In this document: positions 25,616 through 33,804 of the stretch, one piece after another
Position numbering within the stretch: position 1 is the stretch's first letter
Layout: each line of letters opens with the position of its first letter
DNA from: Lachnoclostridium sp. An169
GTDB taxonomy: Bacteria; Bacillota; Clostridia; Lachnospirales; Lachnospiraceae
NCBI RefSeq assembly: GCF_002160525.1
Contig: NZ_NFKT01000005.1
Location: forward strand, 113,616 to 177,615
Direction: 5' to 3'
DNA length: 64,000 nt
Notes under the pieces: model-generated
What the model saw: only the letters and a program-made list of their open reading frames with translations
Told to the model about the DNA's origin: nothing
The model's database searches: none
Position numbers and translations under genes: made by a program

Positions 25616-25682
25616 GGAAAAAACCAGTCTCTTTCCGGTGTATAGGCAACGTTAGTCTATACCCGAAAGACAGATTTTTTCC
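25616..25682. repeat. Short palindrome C2, empty version of elements A and B
   Basis: Read on the minus strand: GGAAAAAATCTGTCTTTCGG, GTATAGACTAACGT, TGC, CTATAC, ACCGGAAAGAGACTGGTTTTTTCC. The arms match the outer arms of copies A and B, but the loop (ACGT-TGC) has no inserted palindrome. It begins seven bases after the hemerythrin stop and ends in a T run in that direction, so it should terminate hemerythrin transcription. Confidence 0.8.
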
Positions 25683-25688
25683 GTCTTT

Positions 25689-26111
25689 CTACAGTCTTTC
25701 GCTGCTTTCGTTCATGAATTTGTATTCTGCCACGGAGCGGTCGAATCCCTTGATATGGCGGTAGAGCCACTCGATCACGTTTTTGTTTACCTGCTCTACG
25801 AATGCGTCTGAGGGTCCTTCTTCCTCTTCCAGCATATTATAGAGATCTTTTACCACCTGGCGCAGTTTGTCATGTTCTTTTTTATGTTCATTGATTCCGG
25901 GATAGTTTATGGATTCCTGGAGTTTTTCCTCCTCGCCGAAGTGGAATTCTGTATAATCGGCAAGATAATCCAGCGTCTTTACTGCCACCAGTTTATCCTT
26001 GCTTGTCTCGCAGCTGTCAAGAAGTTTATTGATCTTGTCAATCAGCTCCCTGTGCTGTCCGTCAATCATCTCATTGCCTGTTACCAGGCTGTCATCAAAT
26101 TCTGCTCTCAT
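25689..26111 (-). CDS. Bacteriohemerythrin
   Basis: 140-residue four-helix non-haem di-iron O2-binding protein. The complete ligand set is visible: H20, H57, E61, H76, H80, H119 and D124, in motifs GQHREL, FHFGEEE, HKKEHD and RHIKGFD. In anaerobes such proteins bind or deliver oxygen. AGGAGG lies 8 bases before ATG 26111. It follows the NudC-like gene by 12 bases. Confidence 0.95.
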   Translation of the reverse strand: MRAEFDDSLVTGNEMIDGQHRELIDKINKLLDSCETSKDKLVAVKTLDYLADYTEFHFGEEEKLQESINYPGINEHKKEHDKLRQVVKDLYNMLEEEEGPSDAFVEQVNKNVIEWLYRHIKGFDRSVAEYKFMNESSERL

Positions 26112-26123
26112 ATGTGTAACCTC

Positions 26124-26960
26124 CTATACTTCACCATGCTTAAAATGCTGTATCATTTCATTTGTCAGGCTTTCCCCGGACATCTGATCCGGGATCTCCT
26201 CTCTTTCAAACCATTCGGCAAGCGCCAGTTCTTCTCTGTCCAGAGTGATTTTGTCCTCTCCGTCCAGATCGCAGTAAAAGCCCATCAGCAGTGTATCGCT
26301 GAAAGACCATGGCTGGCTCTTGTAGTACCGGATATTCTTCACTTTGAGTCCTACTTCTTCCATCACTTCCCGGGCTACTGTCTCTTCCACAGTCTCCCCG
26401 ATCTCTGTGAATCCGGCGAGAAGTGCATATTTCTTGTATGCCCTTCCTGCATATTTTGACATCAGGATCCGGTTTCCGTCTGTCACTCCGATAATAACGG
26501 CAGGACAGATCTTCGGGAACTCCATATTGCGGCATTCCGGACAGAAGAGCATTCTCTCCTTCTCATCTCTCTGCATCATATGCCCGCACCGCCCGCAGAA
26601 CTTGTGACTCCTGTACCAGTTCCAGAGCTGGTATCCGGTAATTCCCGCAAAGGACCGGTACTGCGGCTTCGCCTCCCGGAAAATTTCTGTGTTCTCCATC
26701 GTGAAACCGGAGTGAGGTTCCCGGCTGATCTCCCGAACAAGATAATATCTGCTGTCATCAATCGAGAAAAGATAGATGCTGTCTTCATAGATCTCTTCAT
26801 TCAGTCTCTCCAGATCGCGGAATCTCGGAAATTCAATTCCCTCCGAAGTCCTTCTGAGAAGCGCCGTATGTTCTTCGTAATAAAGCGCGTAACACTCTGC
26901 ATCCGGCGCCGAATTTCTGTACTGATTATTATACCGGTGCGGCCAAATATCCTGAATCAT
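26124..26960 (-). CDS. nudC: NADH pyrophosphatase (NudC-type Nudix hydrolase)
   Basis: 278 residues. An N-terminal domain is followed by a zinc ribbon (CGRCG...CPEC) and a Nudix domain with the box GFTEIGETVEETVAREVMEE. The SQPWSF motif just after the box is the NudC signature (SQPWPF in others), which separates it from generic Nudix proteins. It hydrolyses NAD(H) to NMN and AMP, and NudC enzymes can also remove NAD caps from RNA. It lies between the LspA-like gene and hemerythrin on the same strand. Confidence 0.93.
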   Translation of the reverse strand: MIQDIWPHRYNNQYRNSAPDAECYALYYEEHTALLRRTSEGIEFPRFRDLERLNEEIYEDSIYLFSIDDSRYYLVREISREPHSGFTMENTEIFREAKPQYRSFAGITGYQLWNWYRSHKFCGRCGHMMQRDEKERMLFCPECRNMEFPKICPAVIIGVTDGNRILMSKYAGRAYKKYALLAGFTEIGETVEETVAREVMEEVGLKVKNIRYYKSQPWSFSDTLLMGFYCDLDGEDKITLDREELALAEWFEREEIPDQMSGESLTNEMIQHFKHGEV

Positions 26961-27000
26961 TGTGTCTGCTCCTGTCTTCTGTATATTTTATATGCTGTGC

Positions 27001-27507
27001 TTATTTTTCTGTCTGGTGCACCTTTCCGGCTGTCCTCTGCTTTTTTCTGCCCGGGAACAAAGATGCCAGTAAAAAAAGGAGTCCCCCGCCCGCTATAAAG
27101 AAATCGCCCAGATTGTATGTGACTGCCGAAACTTTCTCGTTCCCGCACTTTATACCGATGTAATCCACCACGTAACCTCTGGCACAGCGGTCGAATGTAT
27201 TGCTCCAGGCGCCGGCTGCCGCCAGGGAAATCGCCTTGTTCTTCAGGAAACTTCCCCCGCGGAACCGGTAAAAGATCTGGATCAGGGACAGTACCGAAGC
27301 TGCTCCCAGGGACAGAGCCCTTACCACCTCGGGATGGCTGTCCAGAAGATTCAGGCACATTCCTTTGTTGTGAACCCGGCGCATTACTATATGATCTGTC
27401 AGCTTCCGTTCTTTTCCTTTGTCTATGTTCTGTTCTGCATAGCGTTTTAATACCTGGTCGGCAGAAAAGAGAACCGCGCTGCCGCCCAGGAACCATCCTT
27501 TTTTCAT
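27001..27507 (-). CDS. Signal peptidase II-like protein (LspA family)
   Basis: 168 residues, about four transmembrane helices. The LspA catalytic Asp pair appears to be present in SNTFDRCARGYVVDYI (canonical GNxxDRxxxGxVVDF) and YNLGDFFI (canonical FNxAD). The first segment has Trp-Ser before the Asn instead of Gly-Gly/Gly-Asn, and the N-terminal DQxxK motif is SADQVLKRY. It is either a divergent prolipoprotein signal peptidase or a paralogue with changed specificity. GGAGG precedes ATG 27507. No lipoprotein or ileS neighbour. Confidence 0.75.
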   Translation of the reverse strand: MKKGWFLGGSAVLFSADQVLKRYAEQNIDKGKERKLTDHIVMRRVHNKGMCLNLLDSHPEVVRALSLGAASVLSLIQIFYRFRGGSFLKNKAISLAAAGAWSNTFDRCARGYVVDYIGIKCGNEKVSAVTYNLGDFFIAGGGLLFLLASLFPGRKKQRTAGKVHQTEK

Positions 27508-27562
27508 GCAAGCCTCCTGCTGCCTGTTTTTGCTTTCTGCCGGTCTGCTAAAACTTCGCGGA

Positions 27563-28126
27563 TTACTCCGACTTCATTTTCTCCGCGGCGTCTTTTGCTT
27601 TCTCCGCTACTTTATCCGCCACATCTCCGGCTTTGTCCGCCGCCTTTTCCGCGGCTTCTCCAACCTTCTCTGCTACGGTCTCCGCCACATCGGCAGCCGT
27701 CTCTTTCACCACTTCGGCGTAGTCCGTCTCCGCTTCCGCCTCTTCTGTCTCTTCATAGACAGAATGATCGATCTTCTCTCCGCAGTACGGACAGAAGGTC
27801 ATCTCCTTCGCCACCATTCTGCCGCAGTTGGCGCACTCGGAAGCCCCTTTGATCCTGGCGATCTTCTTCTCGCAGCTTTCTATACCCACCTCGCGGTCTT
27901 TGATCGCATCGCAGAGTCCGAGGGCAGCGTCCTCCACCGGCTCGCCCGCTTTATAGCGGTCATAAATCATCTTTCCGAGTTCCATGAGATCTACTGCATT
28001 TCCCCTTGCCATGCTGCGGATCTGACTTCTGAGTTTCTGAATCTCCAGCGCGTCGCCTGCCTTGCTTGTCACTGTTTCCGCCGTCTCACCCAGACGTTTT
28101 CCAAGGTCTTCAAAAAAGTCTTTCAT
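27563..28126 (-). CDS. Zinc-ribbon protein with amphipathic repeat tail
   Basis: 187 residues, no named family recognised. An N-terminal helical half (KDFFEDLGKRLGETAETVTSKAG) leads to a Cys4 zinc ribbon (CANCGR...CPYCG) near 105-125. A tail of roughly 11-residue amphipathic Ala/Lys/Glu repeats follows (AEKVGEAAEKAADKAGDVAD), like LEA or apolipoprotein helices. Such tails can associate with membranes or nucleic acid. The start was moved to ATG 28126, which has GGGAG nine bases upstream; the longer frame adds MGRREIEK. First gene of the cluster leading to lspA-like, nudC and hemerythrin. Confidence 0.65.
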   Translation of the reverse strand: MKDFFEDLGKRLGETAETVTSKAGDALEIQKLRSQIRSMARGNAVDLMELGKMIYDRYKAGEPVEDAALGLCDAIKDREVGIESCEKKIARIKGASECANCGRMVAKEMTFCPYCGEKIDHSVYEETEEAEAETDYAEVVKETAADVAETVAEKVGEAAEKAADKAGDVADKVAEKAKDAAEKMKSE

Positions 28127-28212
28127 CTTTTCAATCTCCCTTCTTCCCATGCTTTTTCCGCACGGGCAACGATGCCAAACCCGGGATTTCCCCGTATTTC
28201 TGACTTAAGTAC

Positions 28213-28240
28213 ATTATACCCTAATCTCCGGCAACTTCAA
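28213..28240 (-). promoter_or_regulatory. Promoter of the zinc-ribbon / lspA-like / nudC / hemerythrin cluster
   Basis: Minus-strand TTGAAG (28235-28240), 16 bases, TATAAT (28213-28218). In the rest of 28127-28376 I see nothing coding. Confidence 0.5.
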
Positions 28241-28376
28241 CAAAATCCCCGGGAATTTATACTTTTTTTACATCATGCCGGTTTTCCTCATCCGCAGGAG
28301 TCCCCGCCTTCCCGCGGCATACCCGCCTCTGTTTCTTCATATACTTTCTGTAAAAAACGCCAAGGATTAAGTAAAA

Positions 28377-30080
28377 ATGGATCTTGAAACATGCCGTGAA
28401 CATATTTTATCGGAGGACTGCAGGGATTTTATCGCCAATCATGTGCGCACTCCTTTTTTTGACAGCATCACCCGCGGGGATTACTGCCGCCAGGAGGCCG
28501 GTTTTGACTTCCGCTGCGTCTACCTTCCCAGAGAGAGCGCCGATCCTGTCACGCTCTCGAAATTCTCCTACAACTCTGTACCCAAGTGCTATTCCCCCAT
28601 CAGCATGGAGACGCTGAACCGGACAGGAATTCTTCCCATGCAGAACTATCCCACGCTTCAGCTCAAAGGCAGCGGAGTGCTCATCGGTTTTCTCGACAGC
28701 GGGATAGATTACACCAGTGAGATTTTCCGCAATCTTGATGGAAGCACGCGGATCGCGGCGATCTGGGACCAGACGGTGCAGAGCGGACAGCCGCCGGAAG
28801 GCTTTGCATACGGCACGGAGTTTACCCGGGAAGAAATCGACGCCGCCCTTTCTCTGGACGATCCTCTGACCGCCGTTCCCTCTATCGATGAAACAGGGCA
28901 CGGCACATACACAGCCAGTCTGGCCGCAGGCAGCGCTAATCCTGCCGAACAGTTCCTCGGCGCCGCGCCGGAAGCCACCCTGGCTGTCGTCAAGCTGAAA
29001 CCGGCGAAGAAATACCTGAGGGATTTCTACTTCATTCCCCAGAATGCTGTGTGCTACCAGGAGACAGATCTGATGCTGGGGCTCCGCTATTTAAACGATC
29101 TGGCTGACCGTCTGGGACTCCCCTTTGTGCTCTGCGTCTCAGTCGGGTCCAACATGGGCGGACACATCGCCACCCTCCCCTTTCCCCTGCTTCTGGAAGG
29201 ATACAGTACAAAAGCGAATCATATCACCGTTATCGGCGCAGGCAATGAAGCCGATCAGCGTCATCACTATTATAATGAAATTCAAAATACAGATGACACA
29301 AAGACTGTGGAACTGCGGGTCGGCGAAAATGTAAGCGGCTTCTCCCTTGAACTTTGGACCGAGATTCCCAATATCTTCTCCATCTCCATCATATCTCCCT
29401 CCGGGGAGAACACCTCGCGGATTCCCTTCCGGGTCGGCGCGGAAGCAGAGATTGATTTTCTCTTCGAGCGCACCAGGGTTTCCGTGGATTACCGGCTACT
29501 GGTGGAGCGCACCTCCTCGGAACTGATTCTGTTCCGCTTCGACGCTCCTGCCCCCGGTATCTGGAGAATTGTGGTCGAGCCCCTGACTGTCATCGACGGA
29601 CGTTTCCACATGTGGCTTCCTCAGAGCGCATTTCTCTCCGGTGAAGTCTATTTTCTGGAATCAAATCCGTATTATACTCTCACCAATCCGTCAAGTGCTT
29701 CCACTCCCATCACGGTGGCCTACTATGACGGCGGTTCGGACGGTATCGCCCAGAGTTCCGGACGCGGATATACCCGCACAGAGCGGATCAAACCGGACAT
29801 TGCCGCCCCGGGCATCCAGATCACCGGAGCCCTTCCGGGAGGGCGGTTTGCCGCCCGCTCTGGCTCCTGCGCCGCCGCCGCCATCACAGCCGGGGCCGCC
29901 GCCCTGATGCTGGAATGGCTGATCTACCACGAAAATGTTCCCGGCATTGATTCCTTTCAGTTAAAAAGCCTTCTGATCCTGGGAGCCGTGCGCCCCCGGA
30001 TCATGGAATATCCCAACCGGGAATGGGGATACGGGCAGCTCAACCTGTACAACACCTTTGAAGTGATGCGCCAGCTGTAA
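28377..30080 (+). CDS. S8 (subtilisin-like) peptidase family, Cys at the nucleophile position
   Basis: 567 residues, no signal peptide. The fold resembles the CspA/B/C-like S8 proteins of Clostridia, with an internal beta-domain between the His and nucleophile blocks. Asp block GFLDSGIDY (D107), His block ETGHGTYTAS (H175) and oxyanion Asn in VIGAGNEAD are intact. The nucleophile block reads RSGSCAAAAITAGAAAL where SGTSxAA is expected, so codon 498 (29868-29870, TGC) encodes Cys, not Ser. It could be a thiol subtilase or an inactive regulator like some Csp proteins. Start ATG 28377 (AAGGA about 11 bases upstream). Single gene, convergent with the EamA gene. Confidence 0.88.
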   Translation: MDLETCREHILSEDCRDFIANHVRTPFFDSITRGDYCRQEAGFDFRCVYLPRESADPVTLSKFSYNSVPKCYSPISMETLNRTGILPMQNYPTLQLKGSGVLIGFLDSGIDYTSEIFRNLDGSTRIAAIWDQTVQSGQPPEGFAYGTEFTREEIDAALSLDDPLTAVPSIDETGHGTYTASLAAGSANPAEQFLGAAPEATLAVVKLKPAKKYLRDFYFIPQNAVCYQETDLMLGLRYLNDLADRLGLPFVLCVSVGSNMGGHIATLPFPLLLEGYSTKANHITVIGAGNEADQRHHYYNEIQNTDDTKTVELRVGENVSGFSLELWTEIPNIFSISIISPSGENTSRIPFRVGAEAEIDFLFERTRVSVDYRLLVERTSSELILFRFDAPAPGIWRIVVEPLTVIDGRFHMWLPQSAFLSGEVYFLESNPYYTLTNPSSASTPITVAYYDGGSDGIAQSSGRGYTRTERIKPDIAAPGIQITGALPGGRFAARSGSCAAAAITAGAAALMLEWLIYHENVPGIDSFQLKSLLILGAVRPRIMEYPNREWGYGQLNLYNTFEVMRQL

Positions 30081-30115
30081 GCCCCGTCACCCGTGCCAGA
30101 GGCAGTTCACGGCAC

Positions 30116-31042
30116 TCACGCCGGCTGTCCCTTCCGCTTCTCCGGACGGTTTACGATAATAATACCGATGCTCACCAGGAGCAGCGCGGCAAGGTTCTTA
30201 AGCGACAGCACTTCCTCCCCGAGGATCAGCCCGGAAAGCGCGACGCCGAATACAGGAATTGTAAACGTATAGATCGCCACATTTCCTACAGGATTGTATT
30301 TCATCAGAATCGTCCATATACTGAACGCAGCCGTGGACAGGAGAGCCATGTAGATCAGCAGAAGGATGCTCTTCACCGTAAATCCCTCCACATGGCCGCC
30401 GAGCGCCAGGCCGATCACGATAAGCAGTGCCCCTCCCATCAGCGTCTGATAGGCGGTGATCGTCATGGGACTCTCTTCATCGGAAATCAGCTTTAAGAAC
30501 ACCATGCTGATTCCGTATACAACGGTACACAGAAGGATCATTCCCTCCCCCTGGAGCGTAAAGCCTTCCCCCCACGCTCCGGGCGAGAGGTTGACAGCAA
30601 TCACGCCGGCAAAGCCGAAAATACAGCCGATCCCCTTCTGCCACGTCATTTTCTCGGACCGGATCATAAAGTGTGCGGCGATGATCGCCACAAATCCCTG
30701 GGAGGCGTTGATAATCGAACTCTTTGCCCCTGTGGCATACGCCAGCCCGATGTAAAAACAGACATACTGGATCGTAGTCTGCAGCAGCCCCTGACGGAAA
30801 ATGTGCCATACTGAGGAGCGCTTCATCGTAAGGAAACGCCGTTCCACAATACAGCCAATGGCAAATGTAAATAATCCGGACAGGAAAAACCGGTACCCTG
30901 CGAACAAAATCTGGCTTCCCGTCCCTTCGATATCCAGCCATGCATACCCGAGCTTGATGCACGGAAAAGCGCTCCCCCAGAGTGCACAGCACAGCAGGGA
31001 AAGCGCGCATACAATGGCCGGCTTCTGTATCTTTAAGGCCAT
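30116..31042 (-). CDS. EamA/DMT family transporter
   Basis: 308 residues, ten predicted transmembrane helices in two EamA halves. CALWGSAFPCIKLGY at the start and the short basic C-terminus (RPEKRKGQPA) are typical of drug/metabolite exporters. Substrate unknown. It begins 2 bases after the cyclophilin gene, so the two are probably translated together. Confidence 0.9.
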   Translation of the reverse strand: MALKIQKPAIVCALSLLCCALWGSAFPCIKLGYAWLDIEGTGSQILFAGYRFFLSGLFTFAIGCIVERRFLTMKRSSVWHIFRQGLLQTTIQYVCFYIGLAYATGAKSSIINASQGFVAIIAAHFMIRSEKMTWQKGIGCIFGFAGVIAVNLSPGAWGEGFTLQGEGMILLCTVVYGISMVFLKLISDEESPMTITAYQTLMGGALLIVIGLALGGHVEGFTVKSILLLIYMALLSTAAFSIWTILMKYNPVGNVAIYTFTIPVFGVALSGLILGEEVLSLKNLAALLLVSIGIIIVNRPEKRKGQPA

Positions 31043-31044
31043 GT

Positions 31045-31563
31045 CTAAACGGTCTCCGGCTCGCCGTAGTCCTCGCCGAACGTCTCCACAGTAACCTTCC
31101 TCATCACCTGCGGGGAAAGCGGGCGGTCGCTGTAATCTGTAGCTGTCTCTGCAATTTTATTTACCACATCCATACCTTCGATGATCTTTCCGAATGCTGC
31201 ATAGGCTCCGTCCAGGTGGGGTGCCTTTTCATGCATGATAAAGAACTGGCTTCCTGCGGAATCCGGATGCATGGCGCGCGCCATGGAAAGCACGCCCGGA
31301 TCGTGTGCCAGATCGTTTGCGAAACCGTTCTGCGCAAACTCGCCTTTGATCGAATATCCCGGACCGCCCATGCCGGTTCCGTCCGGACATCCGCCCTGGA
31401 TCATGAACCCGCGGATCACGCGGTGGAAGATCAGGCCGTCATAAAACCCTTTGCTGACCAGGGAGATAAAATTCTTTACTGTATTCGGCGCGATCTCCGG
31501 ATAGAGTTCCGCCTTCATGATGTCTCCGTTTTCCATCTCAAATGTAACAACTGGATTTGCCAT
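31045..31563 (-). CDS. Peptidyl-prolyl cis-trans isomerase, cyclophilin type
   Basis: 172-residue single-domain cytosolic cyclophilin. The active-site segments FHRVIRGFMIQGG (catalytic Arg), SAGSQFFI and LDGAYAAFGKI are intact. The start was moved to ATG 31563: GAGG lies nine bases upstream and the protein then starts MANPVVTFEMENGDI, the beta-1 strand; the longer frame runs back through the promoter. The downstream neighbour is the EamA transporter. Confidence 0.95.
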   Translation of the reverse strand: MANPVVTFEMENGDIMKAELYPEIAPNTVKNFISLVSKGFYDGLIFHRVIRGFMIQGGCPDGTGMGGPGYSIKGEFAQNGFANDLAHDPGVLSMARAMHPDSAGSQFFIMHEKAPHLDGAYAAFGKIIEGMDVVNKIAETATDYSDRPLSPQVMRKVTVETFGEDYGEPETV

Positions 31564-31618
31564 AATCATAATCCTCTTCTTTCCTATTGTAATTTTGAAA
31601 TTTTCCGATTTCTCTGAT

Positions 31619-31647
31619 ATTGTATCGGATTTCCGTCTGCCCGTCAA
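31619..31647 (-). promoter_or_regulatory. Promoter of the cyclophilin / EamA operon
   Basis: Minus-strand TTGACG (31642-31647), 17 bases, TACAAT (31619-31624). Its -35 box lies over the stop codon of the upstream gene. Confidence 0.75.
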
Positions 31648-32267
31648 TTCCCACGCGGCAGACTTACACCGATCAGTCCTCCTTTTTCTTCATAGCCTGT
31701 ATCCCACAGATCCCGCAGGGAAAAGGTGTACGCCTCCCCGTAGGTGGCCACGGTAATCCACATGCCGTCCTCCCGTTCCTCATAGCCATAACAGAGAAAC
31801 CAGTGCCAGACAAAGTCTTTGTAGCATGCTTTCCTGTGTCTCAGCATCAGATAGGGAACCGGACAGCCGCCGTCAATGTGCCTCCGGATAAACGCTGCTG
31901 CCGCCTCATACTCACCGGTACCGGGGAACTCTTCCATGGAAATGTCCTCCCGCCCCCGGTCCCGCAGATATGCCCCGAAACCATCGGTGAACATATAGAG
32001 CTTATTCACGCCGTTGACTCTCGGCTTCAGGTAAGGCTTCATTTTCATGGAGAAGCTGATATAATCCTCCTTCGTCAGTCGGTGTACATCGAAGGGATAC
32101 AGCTCAGGGATTCCCCGGTGCAGCGCCAGGAAGATACAGCAGTCGCAGGCGGTGGCAGCCGCACAGCCTCCGATATACATTACCACATTTCTGAACCATT
32201 CCTGATTTCCGCCCACAGCCCCGTCAATGCTGAAATAGGGCAGTATGTTTCTCTTCATATACAACAT
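31644..32267 (-). CDS. Uncharacterised protein, possible C39-like papain fold
   Basis: 207 residues, no signal peptide. The pattern resembles cysteine peptidases of the C39/BtrH type: a Cys at the start of a helix (YIGGCAAATACDCCIFLAL), then HWFLCYGYEE with a candidate catalytic His, and a following strand ITVATYGEAYTF. The usual Gln-x-x-x-C-G-P motif is not present, so activity is uncertain and the protein could be a non-peptidase family member. The start may be ATG 32267 or the ATG three codons later. It stands alone between the msmK and cyclophilin genes. Confidence 0.5.
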   Translation of the reverse strand: MLYMKRNILPYFSIDGAVGGNQEWFRNVVMYIGGCAAATACDCCIFLALHRGIPELYPFDVHRLTKEDYISFSMKMKPYLKPRVNGVNKLYMFTDGFGAYLRDRGREDISMEEFPGTGEYEAAAAFIRRHIDGGCPVPYLMLRHRKACYKDFVWHWFLCYGYEEREDGMWITVATYGEAYTFSLRDLWDTGYEEKGGLIGVSLPRGN

Positions 32268-32426
32268 CTCTTTTCCATATAAATACAGATAAAACCGGAC
32301 TTTCCGGTATTCTGCAGTTATCCTCTGACTGTATTATTATATCCTCAACCTGCCATATTGTACACTTTTAAATCCCCTATGGTCGAAATGTACATTTTTC
32401 TCTCCTTTTTTTGGTTACTCGTGACA

Positions 32427-32455
32427 TTGTTCATTTTTTCCCGCAGAGGTATACT
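32427..32455 (+). promoter_or_regulatory. Promoter of the sugar-ABC ATPase gene
   Basis: TTGTTC (32427-32432), 17 bases, TATACT (32450-32455), followed by AAGGAGG before the start. The spacer to the previous gene (32268-32426) holds nothing else recognised. Confidence 0.65.
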
Positions 32456-32501
32456 AACTCCAGAAACAAACGAAACATATTTTTAAGGAGGCTACATAAA
32501 A

Positions 32502-33614
32502 ATGGCAAGTTTATCTCTTGAAGGCATTCAGAAAATTTACCCGAACGGGTTCCACGCGGTTAAGGATTTCAACCTTGAAATCGAAGACAAAGAGTTCATC
32601 ATCTTCGTAGGACCGTCAGGATGTGGAAAATCAACAACACTTCGTATGATCGCAGGTCTGGAGGATATCTCCGGCGGTACACTGAAGATCGACGGAAAAG
32701 TTATGAACGATGTTGAGCCGAAGGATCGTGATATCGCAATGGTATTCCAGAACTACGCTCTGTATCCGCATATGACAGTTTATGATAACATGGCATTCGG
32801 TCTGAAACTTCGTAAAGTTCCGAAGGCAGAGATCGATCAGAAAGTAAAAGAGGCTGCAAGAATCCTTGACCTTGACAAACTGCTTGACCGTAAGCCGAAG
32901 GCTCTTTCCGGTGGACAGAGACAGCGTGTTGCTATGGGACGTGCTATCGTTCGTAACCCGAAGGTATTCCTGATGGACGAGCCTCTCTCCAACCTGGATG
33001 CAAAACTGAGAGTTCAGATGCGTATCGAGATCTCCAAACTTCATGAGAGACTGGGCGCTACAATCATCTACGTAACACATGACCAGACAGAGGCTATGAC
33101 ACTTGGTACAAGAATCGTCGTTATGAAAGACGGTGTTGTACAGCAGGTAGATACACCTCAGAATCTTTATACAACTCCGTGCAACCTGTTCGTTGCAGGA
33201 TTCATCGGATCCCCGCAGATGAACTTCATGGATGCAAAATGTACCGTTAAGGGTGACGACGTTACTCTGACAGTAGGAGCCCACGTACTGAAAGTACCGG
33301 CTTCCAAGAAGAAACCGCTCATCGAGGGAGGATACAACGGAAAGACAGTTGTTCTCGGTATCCGTCCTGAGGATGTACATGACTCTGAAGCATTCATCAG
33401 CAACTCACCTGACAGCATCATCGAGTCCCAGATCAAGGTTTACGAGCTGCTTGGTGCAGAAGTATTCCTGTACTTCGATGTAGAGGGAACACAGATGACA
33501 GCACGTGTAAATCCGCGTACAACGCTGAGAACCGGCGACAAAGCTGTATTCGCTCTCGATATGGAGAAGATTCACGTATTCGACAAAGAAACAGAGTTGA
33601 CGATTACGAACTAA
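32502..33614 (+). CDS. msmK: ABC transporter ATP-binding protein, UgpC/MsmK (multiple-sugar) type
   Basis: 370 residues. Walker A GPSGCGKST, Q-loop, signature LSGGQRQRVAMGRA, Walker B VFLMDEPLSNLDAKLR and H-loop YVTHDQTEAMT are all intact. A C-terminal TOBE/OB domain is typical of ATPases that energise several sugar permeases (MsmK, UgpC, MalK). No permease or binding protein is adjacent, which fits a shared ATPase serving transporters elsewhere. Codon use is visibly different from neighbours (more GTA, GTT, ACA, CGT), as in highly expressed genes. It ends in a strong terminator and is followed by a CdaR/PucR-type regulator. Confidence 0.95.
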   Translation: MASLSLEGIQKIYPNGFHAVKDFNLEIEDKEFIIFVGPSGCGKSTTLRMIAGLEDISGGTLKIDGKVMNDVEPKDRDIAMVFQNYALYPHMTVYDNMAFGLKLRKVPKAEIDQKVKEAARILDLDKLLDRKPKALSGGQRQRVAMGRAIVRNPKVFLMDEPLSNLDAKLRVQMRIEISKLHERLGATIIYVTHDQTEAMTLGTRIVVMKDGVVQQVDTPQNLYTTPCNLFVAGFIGSPQMNFMDAKCTVKGDDVTLTVGAHVLKVPASKKKPLIEGGYNGKTVVLGIRPEDVHDSEAFISNSPDSIIESQIKVYELLGAEVFLYFDVEGTQMTARVNPRTTLRTGDKAVFALDMEKIHVFDKETELTITN

Positions 33615-33710
33615 TGATTTAAAATTGGAATAGCAGCTTGGCGGTTGTGAAGATGCTATTCGCCGCTGATCCGGCACTGCCGACAGCTTACCGCTTTGAG
33701 GAAAACTGAG

Positions 33711-33744
33711 GGGCTGCACTTTTGAGAGTGCAGCCCTTTTCTTT
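33711..33744 (+). terminator. Terminator after msmK
   Basis: A perfect 9-bp stem GGGCTGCAC / GTGCAGCCC with an 8-base loop, followed by TTTTCTTT. Confidence 0.9.
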
Positions 33745-33804
33745 GGGTAATGCGCGCAGTCTCCGGTCAGCAAAAATAAAGTTGGAGCTATTTGAGGATT
33801 ATTT

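Noticed and set aside
31644..32267. Bacteriocin-processing peptidase
   Set aside because: No ABC exporter or precursor peptide is adjacent and the Q-x-x-x-C-G-P motif is absent.
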